NCBI RefSeq assembly: GCF_003441595.1 | Contig: NZ_CP031848.1 | Coordinates: 124,001 to 188,000, forward strand | Direction of reading: 5' to 3' | Source: Marinobacter sp. Arc7-DN-1 | Lineage (GTDB): Bacteria; Pseudomonadota; Gammaproteobacteria; Pseudomonadales; Oleiphilaceae | DNA length: 64,000 bases | The notes under the pieces: generated by a model | Told to the model about the DNA's origin: nothing | The model's database searches: none | The model's input: only the letters and a program-made list of their open reading frames with translations | Shown here: piece by piece, positions 1 to 8,859 of the stretch | Numbering within the stretch: the stretch's first letter is position 1 | Layout: each line of letters starts with the position of its first letter | Translations under genes and position numbers: made by a program

Positions 1-372
1 GCCGCGGGTAGTCAGGGCGAACCACTTGCCATCCGGATGGCGCAGGTTTTCAGGAATGTTGTCTTCCAGTACCTCGTTGTCGACACTCTGAACCAGATCC
101 CGCTCGACCAGTTCGTTGAGGCGGGAAATATCGACAGTCATTACCACGTCAGCCGGGCTGTTGCGGCCTTCACGCTCAAGGCGCTCGGCCAGGCCCTGTT
201 TGGCAAATACCACATTGCTCTCGATGCCGGTTTCCTTTTCAAACGCACTCAGTAGCGGTTTAAGCAAATAGGCCTGGCGGTATGAATAGATGTTTACTTC
301 GCCGTCAGCAGAGGCGGACATCGGCATGGCAGTGAGGGCGATTGCGGCGGTTGCAGCCAGTTTCATTCGCAT
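1..372 (-). CDS. Fe(3+) ABC transporter periplasmic substrate-binding protein, N-terminal 124 residues (runs off left edge)
   Basis: The reading frame runs leftwards off the window, so only the N-terminus is visible. Translation starts with ATG at 372 behind an AAAGGAT ribosome site. A signal peptide of about 23 residues (ending in ASA) is followed by the mature start DGEVNIYSYRQAYLLKPLL, and then VVFAKQGLAERLEREG and a DVVMTVDISRL segment. This layout is typical of the FbpA/FutA/AfuA family, which captures ferric iron in the periplasm and hands it to an FbpB-FbpC type permease and ATPase. The tyrosines that bind iron lie near the C-terminus, outside the window, so metal specificity cannot be checked here. 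A Fur-like site lies upstream. Confidence 0.85.
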   Translation of the reverse strand, partial: MRMKLAATAAIALTAMPMSASADGEVNIYSYRQAYLLKPLLSAFEKETGIESNVVFAKQGLAERLEREGRNSPADVVMTVDISRLNELVERDLVQSVDNEVLEDNIPENLRHPDGKWFALTTRG

Positions 373-439
373 AGTCGCATCCTTTTGGGGTGGTGCTGAA
401 TGTTCGGCCCATGGCTGAGATCCACAGGTTTTTAAAAAC

Positions 440-458
440 GTCAACCATTCTCATTTGT
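440..458 (-). promoter_or_regulatory. possible Fur box upstream of the iron-binding protein gene
   Basis: Read on the minus strand, this 19-mer matches the Fur consensus (GATAATGATAATCATTATC) at about 11 positions, including the AATGA and AAT blocks. It lies about 70 bases before the start of the iron-transport gene, where iron repression would be expected. A TTGACT -35-like hexamer lies just upstream of it on the same strand. The match is partial, so this is a suggestion based mainly on context. Confidence 0.35.
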
Positions 459-559
459 ATTAAGTGTGTAGTCAATATCTCCTTTGGCATATTTTCCTGA
501 AAATGGTGTTATGCTTCGGAAGACTATAAAAACTATGCAAAAAGTAGTGGAAACCGCAG

Positions 560-838
560 ATGGCTGGGAACGATCGAAGAGAGCATATGCGCACTGCCAT
601 GAGTGCGAAGGTAAAGCTGGTCCATGGGGAGCTTGGGGGCTTCATATTCTCAACCCGAGATATTTCCGATGGCGGCGTATTTGTCGTCGTCGACACGGAG
701 CCTTTTGCACCGCGGATCGGCGACAAGGTGACCGTGCAGGTGCAGGGCCTGCCTGTGCCGGCTCCGGTGCTGGAGATGGTGGTGGTGCGCAAAACCAATG
801 ACGGATACGGCCTTCAGTTTGATCAAAATGGTGACTGA
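560..838 (+). CDS. single-domain PilZ protein (putative c-di-GMP receptor)
   Basis: This 92-residue protein consists of one PilZ domain. The N-terminal arginine motif RREHMR (residues 6-11) and the following DISDGG (about residues 34-39) match the RxxxR and D/NxSxxG c-di-GMP-binding signature. The remainder (DKVTVQVQGLP and VVVRKTNDGYGLQF) fits the PilZ beta barrel. Both ligand motifs look intact, so binding is plausible. No output domain is attached, so it would act through a partner protein. It lies alone between the iron-transport promoter and a lipoprotein gene. No strong ribosome site is seen before ATG 560, and an in-frame ATG at 587 would remove the first arginines. Confidence 0.8.
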   Translation: MAGNDRREHMRTAMSAKVKLVHGELGGFIFSTRDISDGGVFVVVDTEPFAPRIGDKVTVQVQGLPVPAPVLEMVVVRKTNDGYGLQFDQNGD

Positions 839-912
839 TAGGCGGATTTCCGAGGCCCGTTGTGGATAATGAGCGGGCCAACGAATTTGCTGTCAGGGAA
901 TGCGCCAGCCAG

Positions 913-1512
913 ATGATCTTTTCAGTCTTCTTCAGAGCTTACAAGCCAGTTATCGCAATTCTCATCGCGGCATCCATGCCGGGGTGTGCCAGCTATTATT
1001 CGCATTTTGCGATGTTTCCTGCGGAGAATTCCTCCGGCGAATCCAGACAGGTACGGCTGTCCTGGCAGAGTGCTGAGTATCCTGGCTGGTGGTTTGCCCG
1101 CAACGAGGCTACGTCGGTAAAGGTTGAGACCCAGTGCAGCGACCGGGTCTGGCGTGTGCGGGATGGCGACGATGCGGATGCCGGTTCCTGCAGCACCGGC
1201 ATCCGGGCCTGCGGGGAGAGCGGCATGGACCTCGTTGCCAGGACAGGAAAACCTGCCACGGAATCCACCCGGTGCATGGCGATCAAGGCGGAGGATCCCG
1301 GTGCCCGTATCCCGGATGTTGGCGGAAAACTGGAATTGCTGGTTTCCTGCACGCCGGCCGTTGTTACTGAAGGTTCTGGTGACGAGTCGCGTAACCTGGA
1401 TTACATCCGGGCGTCGTCGGTGCCCTACACCGTCTACGTACGCAAGGCGCCCCGTGGCGCCATGCACGCACGGCCGCCAGAGTTCGACGAAATGGCATGT
1501 GACGCTGAGTGA
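913..1512 (+). CDS. putative lipoprotein of unknown function
   Basis: I do not recognise this 199-residue protein. From ATG 913 it has a basic N-terminus, a hydrophobic stretch (VIAILIAASM) and a lipobox-like MPGC at residues 22-25, consistent with lipidation and export. The rest is soluble and contains several cysteines (for example in TQCSDRVW, AGSCSTGIRACGES, STRCMA and VSCTPAV), which suggests disulfides in the periplasm. A GTG at 862 would add 17 polar residues before the signal peptide and is less likely, although no clear ribosome site separates the two options. It appears monocistronic. Confidence 0.6.
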   Translation: MIFSVFFRAYKPVIAILIAASMPGCASYYSHFAMFPAENSSGESRQVRLSWQSAEYPGWWFARNEATSVKVETQCSDRVWRVRDGDDADAGSCSTGIRACGESGMDLVARTGKPATESTRCMAIKAEDPGARIPDVGGKLELLVSCTPAVVTEGSGDESRNLDYIRASSVPYTVYVRKAPRGAMHARPPEFDEMACDAE

Positions 1513-1687
1513 CACTTTCTGACGTTGATGTGTGACCATCATCACATTGCTACATTTTGTTTCCTCGTGAACATTATCGTTACGCTTTGTCTCATTTGAG
1601 TTGCCTGGCGATACGATATTGTAATTGTGTCTTCCCGCGGTTCAGTCAGAATGGTAACCATCGACAAGTTGGTTTGTGAGGTGGGCC

Positions 1688-2995
1688 GTGGGTGTCCAAC
1701 AGAAAAAAGTGGCAGTACATGATCTGGAAGTGGGCATGTTCGTGTCTGATCTGGACAGGCCCTGGCACCAGACTCCTTTCCCGATTCAGGGTTTCCATAT
1801 CCGTTCCCAGGATGATATCCGTGCGCTGGTTTCCCACTGCAAGTGGGTAATGGTGGATATTGCAGAAGCCAGGGAATCCAAAGAAGTCAAACTCGGTAAC
1901 AAGCCGGTGTTTGGCAAGAGCTCCAATAGGCGTGGTGGTGGGCGTGAACAACTGCAGTTGCCACCGTTGAGCATCCGGGAGCCGGTTACTTACGATACGG
2001 ACACCAGCCTCAAGAAGGAAATAAAGACATCAAAGCGGCTGCTTGATGATGTTGAAGTTGCGCTGGCCGGCCTGTTTGAGGCACTTCGCTCAGGAGACGT
2101 GGCTGATCTGAAGACCATTGCAACCATCACCAGCAAGATGGTGAGCAGTGTGATTCGTCAGCCGGATGCCCTGTTGTGGCTCAGTCGCACCCGCGCACAC
2201 GACAGTTATCTGTACCGGCATGCTCTGAACGCTGCGGTGTGGGCACTGGTGTGTGGGCGTCACCTGGGGTTGAACGAAGGTCTTCTGAACCATCTTGGTC
2301 TGGGCTGTTTGCTGTCCCAGGTTGGCAAAACGGCACTGCCGGCAGACATGCTGGCCCGGGAAGGGCAGTTAAGCGCTGAGGAATATATTACCTTTCGGGG
2401 TTACGTGAACCTTGGAGTTCGTATGCTGGATGGCAGCGGGCTGTCCCGGGCCGTTCTGAGTGTTGTTCAGGGCCACCGGGAGCGTCATAACGGGTCAGGT
2501 TTCCCTGAAGGCGTTCGGGGTGATCGCATTCCGCTGCTGGCGAAGGTTGCGGGGATTGCGGAGTTTTTTGAATCATTGATTGGGCCAAGAGATCACGCCG
2601 AGCCAATGACACCCGCCAAGGCGGTGACTTTGCTGTACGAGATGCGCAACATCGAGTTCCAGGAAGATCTGGTGGAGAGCTTCATCCAGGCTATCGGTAT
2701 ATACCCCACGGGCAGCCTGGTGGAGCTGACAGACGGCCAGCGGGGGATTGTTGTTTCCCATTCTCCCGAGCGCAGGCTCTGGCCTCAGGTGATGGTGATG
2801 ACCGACAACACCGCCAGGCCCCTTAAAACCGCCAAAATTATCGATCTTGCCCGGTACAACGAAGGAAAAGAGGCGGCAGAAACGATCCGGGTCCGGGGTT
2901 GCCTACCCCATGGCACCGAAGGGCTGGACCCCTCGCGCTACGACGTGACGGGAGTGGAATCCCGCTGGAATCTCTCCAGGCTGATCAGCGGATAA
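1688..2995 (+). CDS. DUF3391 plus degenerate HD-GYP domain protein
   Basis: This 435-residue protein begins with a DUF3391-like module (AVHDLEVGMFVSDLDRPW) and continues with an HD-GYP-type fold at about residues 150-330. HD-GYP proteins hydrolyse c-di-GMP through a metal centre. Here the key residues are changed: the usual LHDIGK reads LSQVGK, the HHERWDGSGYP region reads GHRERHNGSGFP, and the VADVFDAL segment reads IAEFFESL. Catalysis is therefore unlikely, and a binding or scaffold role is more plausible (inference). GTG 1688 is chosen because GAGGTG at 1678-1683 precedes it; an upstream GTG at 1676 has no ribosome site. Its last 11 bases overlap the convergent lipoprotein gene. Confidence 0.8.
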   Translation: MGVQQKKVAVHDLEVGMFVSDLDRPWHQTPFPIQGFHIRSQDDIRALVSHCKWVMVDIAEARESKEVKLGNKPVFGKSSNRRGGGREQLQLPPLSIREPVTYDTDTSLKKEIKTSKRLLDDVEVALAGLFEALRSGDVADLKTIATITSKMVSSVIRQPDALLWLSRTRAHDSYLYRHALNAAVWALVCGRHLGLNEGLLNHLGLGCLLSQVGKTALPADMLAREGQLSAEEYITFRGYVNLGVRMLDGSGLSRAVLSVVQGHRERHNGSGFPEGVRGDRIPLLAKVAGIAEFFESLIGPRDHAEPMTPAKAVTLLYEMRNIEFQEDLVESFIQAIGIYPTGSLVELTDGQRGIVVSHSPERRLWPQVMVMTDNTARPLKTAKIIDLARYNEGKEAAETIRVRGCLPHGTEGLDPSRYDVTGVESRWNLSRLISG

Positions 2996-4103
2996 TCACT
3001 CGCAGCTGCTTGCGAACCCACCGATAAGTGTTCTCCGGGCGGAAACTCAGCAGCAGTTCTGACTCTCCGCCCGTGGGGCCCGCCACAAAGTACTCCACCT
3101 CGGCGCTCTGCCAGTCTGTTGAATGCACCTGAATATCCTGAGGGCGGGTGCTTATCGCTTCCAGCTCAGCCAGTGCCAGGCCCCCGCCAATCCGGCGCAC
3201 AGCCACCTGTTTGATGGCGGTATCGCTGGCCGGATAGCTGGCAACATCGTCATCCAGGTAGTAACGCTTGGCAACGGCCGTGCTGATGCCCTTCAGTTCC
3301 CGCGTGAGGTAAGTCTGGGCGTCTTCGGTACTGGTGTCCTCCATCGAGCGTACCGAATTGTCGATTCGCTCTTTCTTGGCTTGCAGATCTTCCTTGTACT
3401 CGACATCCGGATCGCGCTCATCGGCGTCTTCCGGCCTGGGTGGCGCGTTGTCGATCTCAGCCTGGGAGGGTGGCTCCTCGCACCGCTCGTCATCTTCCGG
3501 ATAGAAGCAAATCGCCGCCAGAAGCTGGTTGGCCGGGGAGAGCGAGGGGGTTGTGGCAGTGAATTCCGATTCGCTCGCGGTAAAGTCGATGGGCCCGGTC
3601 AGATTCGGCAGCGCAGCATTCAACTGGCTGATGACCCGCTTACGGAGTTCGATGCCTTCGCCCTCCGGGATGTTCTCGCTCCAGTTCAGCAGCATCAGGA
3701 ATCGGGTCAGATTCATCAGGGTAGTGTTTTCCAGCACCTGTTGCTCGGTAAGGGTGTGCGTTGTCAGGCCTTCTTCATCCACCATGGGCGTTTGCAGGGT
3801 GGTACGTGTGGTCTCAAAGAATTCGAGGAGGGTGACGTATTGCTGTGCAGGAACCCCACTGCTCAGTGGCAGGTCGCCAACCCGGAATTCCAGGGTTTCG
3901 CCGGGATAGTAGCGGAATTCCCCCGCGGCGTTGGTGGTACCGGCCTGGCTGGCTGTCTGGTAGCTGAGACCACTGAAACCATTGAAGTTTAGCCGGCCTG
4001 CGTTGGTGTCATCGCCAGAGCCGCTATCGTCATCAAGGCAGCCGGTGAATGCAAGTGCGCTCAGAAGCGCGAGTGACAATCGGATGCGGTGAACGGATCT
4101 CAT
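2985..4103 (-). CDS. putative surface lipoprotein of unknown function
   Basis: The 372-residue product starts with a signal peptide and a clear lipobox (AFTGC, residues 18-22), followed by an acidic linker rich in Asp, Ser and Gly. Residues about 45-75 (GLSYQTAS, TTNAAGEFRYYPGETLEF, VGDLPL) resemble a short beta module repeated in many bacterial secreted lipoproteins and adhesin-like proteins. An acidic, proline-containing stretch (PPRPEDADERDPDVEYKED) lies near residues 220-240. No enzymatic motif is visible. It is convergent with the HD-GYP-like gene and overlaps it slightly. Confidence 0.6.
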   Translation of the reverse strand: MRSVHRIRLSLALLSALAFTGCLDDDSGSGDDTNAGRLNFNGFSGLSYQTASQAGTTNAAGEFRYYPGETLEFRVGDLPLSSGVPAQQYVTLLEFFETTRTTLQTPMVDEEGLTTHTLTEQQVLENTTLMNLTRFLMLLNWSENIPEGEGIELRKRVISQLNAALPNLTGPIDFTASESEFTATTPSLSPANQLLAAICFYPEDDERCEEPPSQAEIDNAPPRPEDADERDPDVEYKEDLQAKKERIDNSVRSMEDTSTEDAQTYLTRELKGISTAVAKRYYLDDDVASYPASDTAIKQVAVRRIGGGLALAELEAISTRPQDIQVHSTDWQSAEVEYFVAGPTGGESELLLSFRPENTYRWVRKQLRVIIR

Positions 4104-4367
4104 GGTTTGTCGTATATTCCCTTCAATTCAGCGCGCCTGCACTCGCGGTGCGGCAGCCCCTTTTGTAAATTATTGTAACCGCATTATAGGGGCGGGGACT
4201 GCCTCATATCGGGATTCCTGTCGCAGTTTCCGGTTTTGGCCGGTGAACACTTTCAGGCCGTCAAAGGCCTTGAAATAAGCGGCTTTGTCACAATAAACAA
4301 CAATCTGAATTCTGGCGGGCGGGCGCGGGCCGTTTCCTGCCGTTTTTTTACCGAATCGGGATCGTTT

Positions 4368-5318
4368 ATGTCCAATGCACTGGAAATTGAGGGCCTCACC
4401 AAAACTTACGGTGACGGTTTCGAGGCCCTCAAGGGGATTGATCTGCACGTAGCCGAGGGGGATTTCTTCGCCCTGCTCGGGCCCAACGGAGCAGGCAAAT
4501 CAACCACACTGGGTATCGTCTGTTCATTAGTAAACAAGACAGCCGGCAAGGTGCGGGTTTTCGGGTACGACATCGACACCCACCTTTCCGATGCCAAGCT
4601 GAACCTCGGGGTTGTGCCCCAGGAGTTCAACTTCAACCAGTTCGAGAAAGTGTTCGATATCGTTACCACCCAGGCGGGCTATTACGGGATTCCGCTGAAG
4701 CAGGCGTCGGTTTCCGCAGAAAAGTATCTGAAAAAGCTTGGTCTCTGGGGCAAGCGTAACACCCCGGCCCGGATGCTGTCCGGGGGGATGAAGCGCCGGT
4801 TGATGATTGCCCGGGCCCTGGTTCACGAACCGAAACTGCTGATCCTGGACGAGCCGACTGCCGGTGTGGATATCGAGCTGCGCCGCTCGATGTGGACCTT
4901 CCTTGAGGAAATGAACCGCCAGGGCACCACTATTATCCTGACCACTCATTACCTTGAGGAGGCGGAGGCGCTCTGCCGCAACATTGCCATTATCGACCAC
5001 GGCAAGATCCTCAAGCACACCAGCAAAAAGGCGCTGCTTCAGCAGCTTAGCCTGGAGACATTCGTGCTGGATACCGAAACACCTCTGGATGCCGCGCCCG
5101 AGCTGGGCGATTTCCACACCCGGCTGGACGGGGAAGGGGCCCTGGAGGTTGAGGTCCAGAAAGGCCAGGGGCTGAACCAGGTGTTTGTGCAGCTGGATCA
5201 GATGGGCATCAAGGTGATCAGCATGAGAACCAAGGCCAACCGACTGGAAGAGCTGTTTATTCGCATGGTGGAGCAGAACGCCGTCGATTCCCGCAAGAGT
5301 GTGGAGGGTGCAGCATGA
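4368..5318 (+). CDS. yadG: ABC-2 type exporter ATP-binding protein, YadG-like
   Basis: The 316-residue protein is a complete ABC ATPase. It has Walker A GPNGAGKST (about residues 38-46), the Q-loop region VVPQEFNFNQF, signature LSGGMKRRL, Walker B LLILDEPTAGVD and switch histidine ILTTHYLEEAE. It closely resembles Escherichia coli YadG, including VFGYD, LWGKRN and IELRRSMW. Start ATG 4368 is preferred because the family begins just before ALEIEGLTKTYG; the frame is open further upstream without family similarity. The permease gene overlaps its stop (ATGA at 5315-5318), indicating translational coupling. The substrate of this exporter family is not established. Confidence 0.92.
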   Translation: MSNALEIEGLTKTYGDGFEALKGIDLHVAEGDFFALLGPNGAGKSTTLGIVCSLVNKTAGKVRVFGYDIDTHLSDAKLNLGVVPQEFNFNQFEKVFDIVTTQAGYYGIPLKQASVSAEKYLKKLGLWGKRNTPARMLSGGMKRRLMIARALVHEPKLLILDEPTAGVDIELRRSMWTFLEEMNRQGTTIILTTHYLEEAEALCRNIAIIDHGKILKHTSKKALLQQLSLETFVLDTETPLDAAPELGDFHTRLDGEGALEVEVQKGQGLNQVFVQLDQMGIKVISMRTKANRLEELFIRMVEQNAVDSRKSVEGAA

Positions 5319-6088
5319 CACCACAGGCCTTGTTCACGGCATTCGGCACTATCGTTATCCGGGAGGTTCGCCGGTTTACCCGGATCTGGCCTCAGACACT
5401 GCTGCCGCCGGCAGTCACCATGACGCTCTATTTCATTATTTTCGGCAATCTGATCGGCTCCCGTATCGGCCAGATGGGCGGGTTCGATTACATGTCCTTT
5501 ATCGTGCCGGGCCTTATCATGATGGCGGTAATCACCAGTTCCTACGCGAACGTGGTGTCGTCTTTTTTTTCGATGAAATTCCAGCGCAGTATCGAGGAGT
5601 TGCTGGTTTCACCGGTGCCGAACTGGGTCATCCTGGCCGGTTATGTGACCGGGGGCATGGCCCGGGGGCTGGGGATCGGCCTTATTGTTACCCTGCTGTC
5701 CCTGGTATTTACCCAGCTTTCGATACACAACCTGCCAATGATGATTCTGACGGTGTTTCTGACCTCGGCCCTGTTTGCCCTGGGCGGATTCATCAACGCC
5801 ATGCTGGCGACCAAGTTTGATGATATTTCCATTGTCCCAACCTTCATACTGACGCCGCTGACCTATCTGGGCGGGGTGTTCTACAGCATCGATCTGTTGC
5901 CGGGGTTCTGGCAGGGCGTATCCTTGATCAATCCGATCCTGTACATGGTAAACGGCTTCCGTTACGGGATTCTGGGTGTGTCAGACGTTAATCCGTTCAT
6001 TTCTCTTGGTATGATTCTGGTTTTCATCACCGTGCTGGCAGTCATTGCATTGAAAATGCTGGAGCGGGGCAAAGGCATTCGCTACTGA
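5315..6088 (+). CDS. yadH: ABC-2 type permease, YadH-like
   Basis: The 257-residue integral membrane protein has about six hydrophobic segments (for example TLLPPAVTMTLYFIIFG, FIVPGLIMMAVI and MILTVFLTSALFALGGF). It carries the ABC-2 permease motifs SSFFSMKFQRSIEELLVSPV and GGVFYSIDLLPGFWQ. It forms the membrane half of the exporter encoded with the preceding ATPase, whose stop codon it overlaps by four bases. Like Escherichia coli YadH it has no known substrate. Length and motifs are complete. Confidence 0.92.
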   Translation: MTPQALFTAFGTIVIREVRRFTRIWPQTLLPPAVTMTLYFIIFGNLIGSRIGQMGGFDYMSFIVPGLIMMAVITSSYANVVSSFFSMKFQRSIEELLVSPVPNWVILAGYVTGGMARGLGIGLIVTLLSLVFTQLSIHNLPMMILTVFLTSALFALGGFINAMLATKFDDISIVPTFILTPLTYLGGVFYSIDLLPGFWQGVSLINPILYMVNGFRYGILGVSDVNPFISLGMILVFITVLAVIALKMLERGKGIRY

Positions 6089-6102
6089 TTTCGGGAACAC
6101 CT

Positions 6103-6921
6103 ATGGCACTTAATGATGCACCGCTTGGCAAAACAAGTGACTACCCGGACAGCTACAACCCTGGCCTGCTGTTCCCCGTGGCGAGAGAGGAAAACCGTCG
6201 CCGCCTTGGCCTGGACGATGGCCGCTGGCCCTGGTTTGGGGAAGACCTGTGGCAGGCCTGGGAGATTTCCTGGCTGAGGCCGGGCGGCGTGCCTGAGGTG
6301 GCGTGGGCAGAGATTGTCTTTCCTGCTGCGTCGCCCTCAATTATTGAGTCCAAGTCGCTTAAGCTCTACCTGAACTCGTTGAATCAGGCTGTCTATTCAA
6401 CCGGGGACCAGATGGCGGAGACGATCACCCAGGATCTCTCCAGTGCCTGTGGTGGCGCGGTGCAGGTGAGGCTTTTGAGCGTTGATGAGTCGGGCAAAGC
6501 GGTTGGCCGCCCCGGGGGATTTGAGCTGATCGATGATGAACCGGTGAGCGATGTGGTTTATGACTATGCACCGGACTCACTTTCCGCCGGCGACGGAATA
6601 GTGACAGAGCACCTCTGTTCCCATCTGCTGAAGAGCAATTGCCCGGTGACAGGGCAACCGGACTGGGCAACCCTGCTGATCCGTTACACCGGCCCGAAAA
6701 TCGACCGGGCCGGGTTGCTGCGGTATGTGGTGAGTTTTCGGCAGAAGCAGGATTTCCACGAACACTGCGTGGAAACCGTGTTTACGGATTTGATGGGCCG
6801 CTGCAAGCCGGAGTCGCTCACAGTCTGCGCCCGATACACCCGAAGGGGCGGGCTGGATATCAATCCCTGGAGAAGTACCGAAACCGGCCAGGGTGCCGGG
6901 CCGCGGCTGATCCGTCAGTAA
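6103..6921 (+). CDS. queF: NADPH-dependent 7-cyano-7-deazaguanine reductase QueF
   Basis: QueF reduces preQ0 to preQ1 with NADPH in the cytosolic queuosine pathway. The 272-residue length matches the long type II form with tandem tunnel-fold domains. The family signature ESKSLKLYLNSLNQ is present at about residues 83-96. The catalytic cysteine lies in SNCPVTGQPDWATL at about residues 178-191, and the aspartate and histidine of the active site fall in the following DFHEHCVE region. It starts 14 bases after yadH on the same strand and may be cotranscribed. The later pathway genes queA and tgt are about 15 kb away in this window. Confidence 0.95.
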   Translation: MALNDAPLGKTSDYPDSYNPGLLFPVAREENRRRLGLDDGRWPWFGEDLWQAWEISWLRPGGVPEVAWAEIVFPAASPSIIESKSLKLYLNSLNQAVYSTGDQMAETITQDLSSACGGAVQVRLLSVDESGKAVGRPGGFELIDDEPVSDVVYDYAPDSLSAGDGIVTEHLCSHLLKSNCPVTGQPDWATLLIRYTGPKIDRAGLLRYVVSFRQKQDFHEHCVETVFTDLMGRCKPESLTVCARYTRRGGLDINPWRSTETGQGAGPRLIRQ

Positions 6922-6950
6922 CCAGGGTGAAATGAGGCACCGGCGGCGCC

Positions 6951-8390
6951 TCAGGAGACGTCTTCTTCCCGCCTGAGGCGGTCCGCGGCATCTTCCAGCG
7001 CGGTGAGAATGGCCTGCCGTTCCTTTTCGGTGATCTTGTCCGAATCCAGATACATGGCAAAGCCGCTGTGTTCGTGTTCCATGAAGCTGCGGTTTGGCCC
7101 CATATCCCGCCGGAAATCCACCACCTCGTAAATCGGCACCGGTTTGCCGAATCCTTTCACGGTTATTTCACCTTTGTCCCGGCACATGATCTTGTTCTTG
7201 ATCAGCGAAAAGGTCTCGTAGGACACCAGGATCTCACCGGGTTCCGCCAGGGATTCAAGGCGGCTGGCCAGATTCACTTCCTTGCCGATGATGGTGTAAT
7301 CCATCCGGTTTTCAGCACCGAAGTTACCCACTGTAGTGTAACCGGTGCTGATCCCCATACGGATTTCCAGGGGGGTCTTGATGCCCTGGCTTCGCCACTT
7401 CTGGCGCATGATCTTCATGTGCTTGCGCATTTCAATGGCCATGGACACGCAGGCAAAGGCGTCTTCCCGCTGGCCCCGGCTGGTGGGGTCGCCGAAGAAT
7501 ACCATGATAGAGTCGCCCACGAATTTGTCGATGGTGCCGCCATATTTGAGGGCCACTTCAGACATTTCATTAAAGTAGTGATTCAACAGCTCGGTCAGCG
7601 CCTCCGGCTCCATCTCTTCGGAGAGTTCGGTGAAGCCTTTGATGTCTGAAAAGAATACCGCCAGTTTCTTGCGCTGGGTTTCCAGCCGTACATCCCGCTC
7701 CCCGGTAAAGATGGATTGCCACACCTGGGGTGAGAGGTACTTGGACAGCTTGTGGGACAAGGCAATTGACTGTTCCCGCTGATTTTGGATCTGGGTCTTG
7801 GCCAGCATCAGTGCCCGGGCCTGCTGGTGAGAGTAATAGGCGGTAACGCAGATATACAGCCCGGTGGAAAGAATCGACACCATGCTGGTCAAAAGCGGCG
7901 CGTGGGGGCCGTCGGCCAGGCCGAGGATGGCAACAGCAATCGCAATTGCCGCGGCCATGAAACCGGTGCCGATCAGCCACTGCCGGATGCCGCCAACAAT
8001 CAGGCAACTGAACATCAGCATCAGGGCCACGGACAGGGAGGGTATGACAATCAGGCCGATGAAACCGATGAACCCGCCGCCAATCACACAATCCACAATG
8101 AGCATTTTCTGACGGATGCGTGCGGAATGTCTCAGGAAGGTTCTACGGGTGAGTATATGGGCTATGTGTGGCCATGTGAGAGCACCTGCTACCAGCCACA
8201 GTAACGGCTGCGGAAAGGCACCCTGGAGAACACCGGTTACGATAATTGCCGCCGTAGACGTGTACGCCAGTATTCGGCCGTTGTAATCCGGCATTGGCGG
8301 TATGGCTATCGGACTGCCGGGGCCTTCAGCAGCCATCGACTTGACAGCGGAGGTGCTGGCATTGCGCAGATCGGCCGGTACGCTCATCAT
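6951..8390 (-). CDS. membrane-anchored class III adenylate cyclase (MASE2-like sensor, CyaB type)
   Basis: The product makes cyclic AMP from ATP at the inner membrane. The first half of its 479 residues has about six hydrophobic helices arranged like a MASE2 sensor, then a short helical linker (QREQSIALSHKLSKYLSPQV), and then the cyclase domain. Catalytic features are all present: metal aspartates in FFSDIKGFT and VGDSIMVFFGDP, lysine in TIDKFVGD and aspartate in MDYTIIG (the adenine-specifying pair), and Asn/Arg in VNLASRL. This matches Pseudomonas CyaB-type cyclases. ATG 8390 lies next to the stop of the upstream Mpo1-like gene (TGA at 8394-8392), so the two are probably coupled; ATG 8387 is an alternative. 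A longer open frame starting at 8441 would overlap that gene. Confidence 0.9.
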   Translation of the reverse strand: MMSVPADLRNASTSAVKSMAAEGPGSPIAIPPMPDYNGRILAYTSTAAIIVTGVLQGAFPQPLLWLVAGALTWPHIAHILTRRTFLRHSARIRQKMLIVDCVIGGGFIGFIGLIVIPSLSVALMLMFSCLIVGGIRQWLIGTGFMAAAIAIAVAILGLADGPHAPLLTSMVSILSTGLYICVTAYYSHQQARALMLAKTQIQNQREQSIALSHKLSKYLSPQVWQSIFTGERDVRLETQRKKLAVFFSDIKGFTELSEEMEPEALTELLNHYFNEMSEVALKYGGTIDKFVGDSIMVFFGDPTSRGQREDAFACVSMAIEMRKHMKIMRQKWRSQGIKTPLEIRMGISTGYTTVGNFGAENRMDYTIIGKEVNLASRLESLAEPGEILVSYETFSLIKNKIMCRDKGEITVKGFGKPVPIYEVVDFRRDMGPNRSFMEHEHSGFAMYLDSDKITEKERQAILTALEDAADRLRREEDVS

Positions 8391-8391
8391 T

Positions 8392-8703
8392 TCAGAAACG
8401 GATCCTGCCAATGAGCATGTCCCGGAACATGACCCAGTCACCCATCAGGCTGTACAGTGGGTACTTGAAGGTTGCAGGGCGGTTTTTCTCGAACTTGAAA
8501 TGGCCGACCCAGGCAAACCCATAGCCGATGACCGGCAGGGTCAGAAGCCACGCAAGTTTTCCGGAGGTGATCGCCCAGACAGCGACCAGAAAAACCAGAA
8601 GACTACCGACAAAGTGCAGCCTGCGACAGATTACATCGCTGTGTTCTTCAAGGTAGTAAGGATAGAATTCGGAAAAGCTGTTGAAGGTTCGCTGGTTGCT
8701 CAT
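8392..8703 (-). CDS. DUF962/Mpo1-like membrane protein
   Basis: This 103-residue protein matches the small Mpo1-like (DUF962) family. Diagnostic segments are FYPYYLEEHSDVICRRLHF with the conserved His and the CRRLH box, two membrane helices (LLVFLVAVWAI and LLTLPVIGYGFAWVGHF), and FEKNRPATFKYPLYSLMGDW. In yeast, Mpo1 is an iron-dependent dioxygenase acting on 2-hydroxy fatty acids; bacterial members are largely uncharacterised, and enzymatic activity here is an inference from the conserved histidines. ATG 8703 is favoured by a nearby GAGAAG; a GTG at 8718 adds five residues. The cyclase gene follows immediately. Confidence 0.85.
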   Translation of the reverse strand: MSNQRTFNSFSEFYPYYLEEHSDVICRRLHFVGSLLVFLVAVWAITSGKLAWLLTLPVIGYGFAWVGHFKFEKNRPATFKYPLYSLMGDWVMFRDMLIGRIRF

Positions 8704-8859
8704 TGTGTTGCTTCTCACCGTTGCAGGACTGCGGCATTTTATAATTGTTGGCAGCGCCGACTACGACTAAAGATTAACAGCATTACGTACAACCCACAAT
8801 TCACAGCCAGCAATTGTGCCCGTGCCCATTTTCACACAGTCATAAAATAGCGAGACGAT

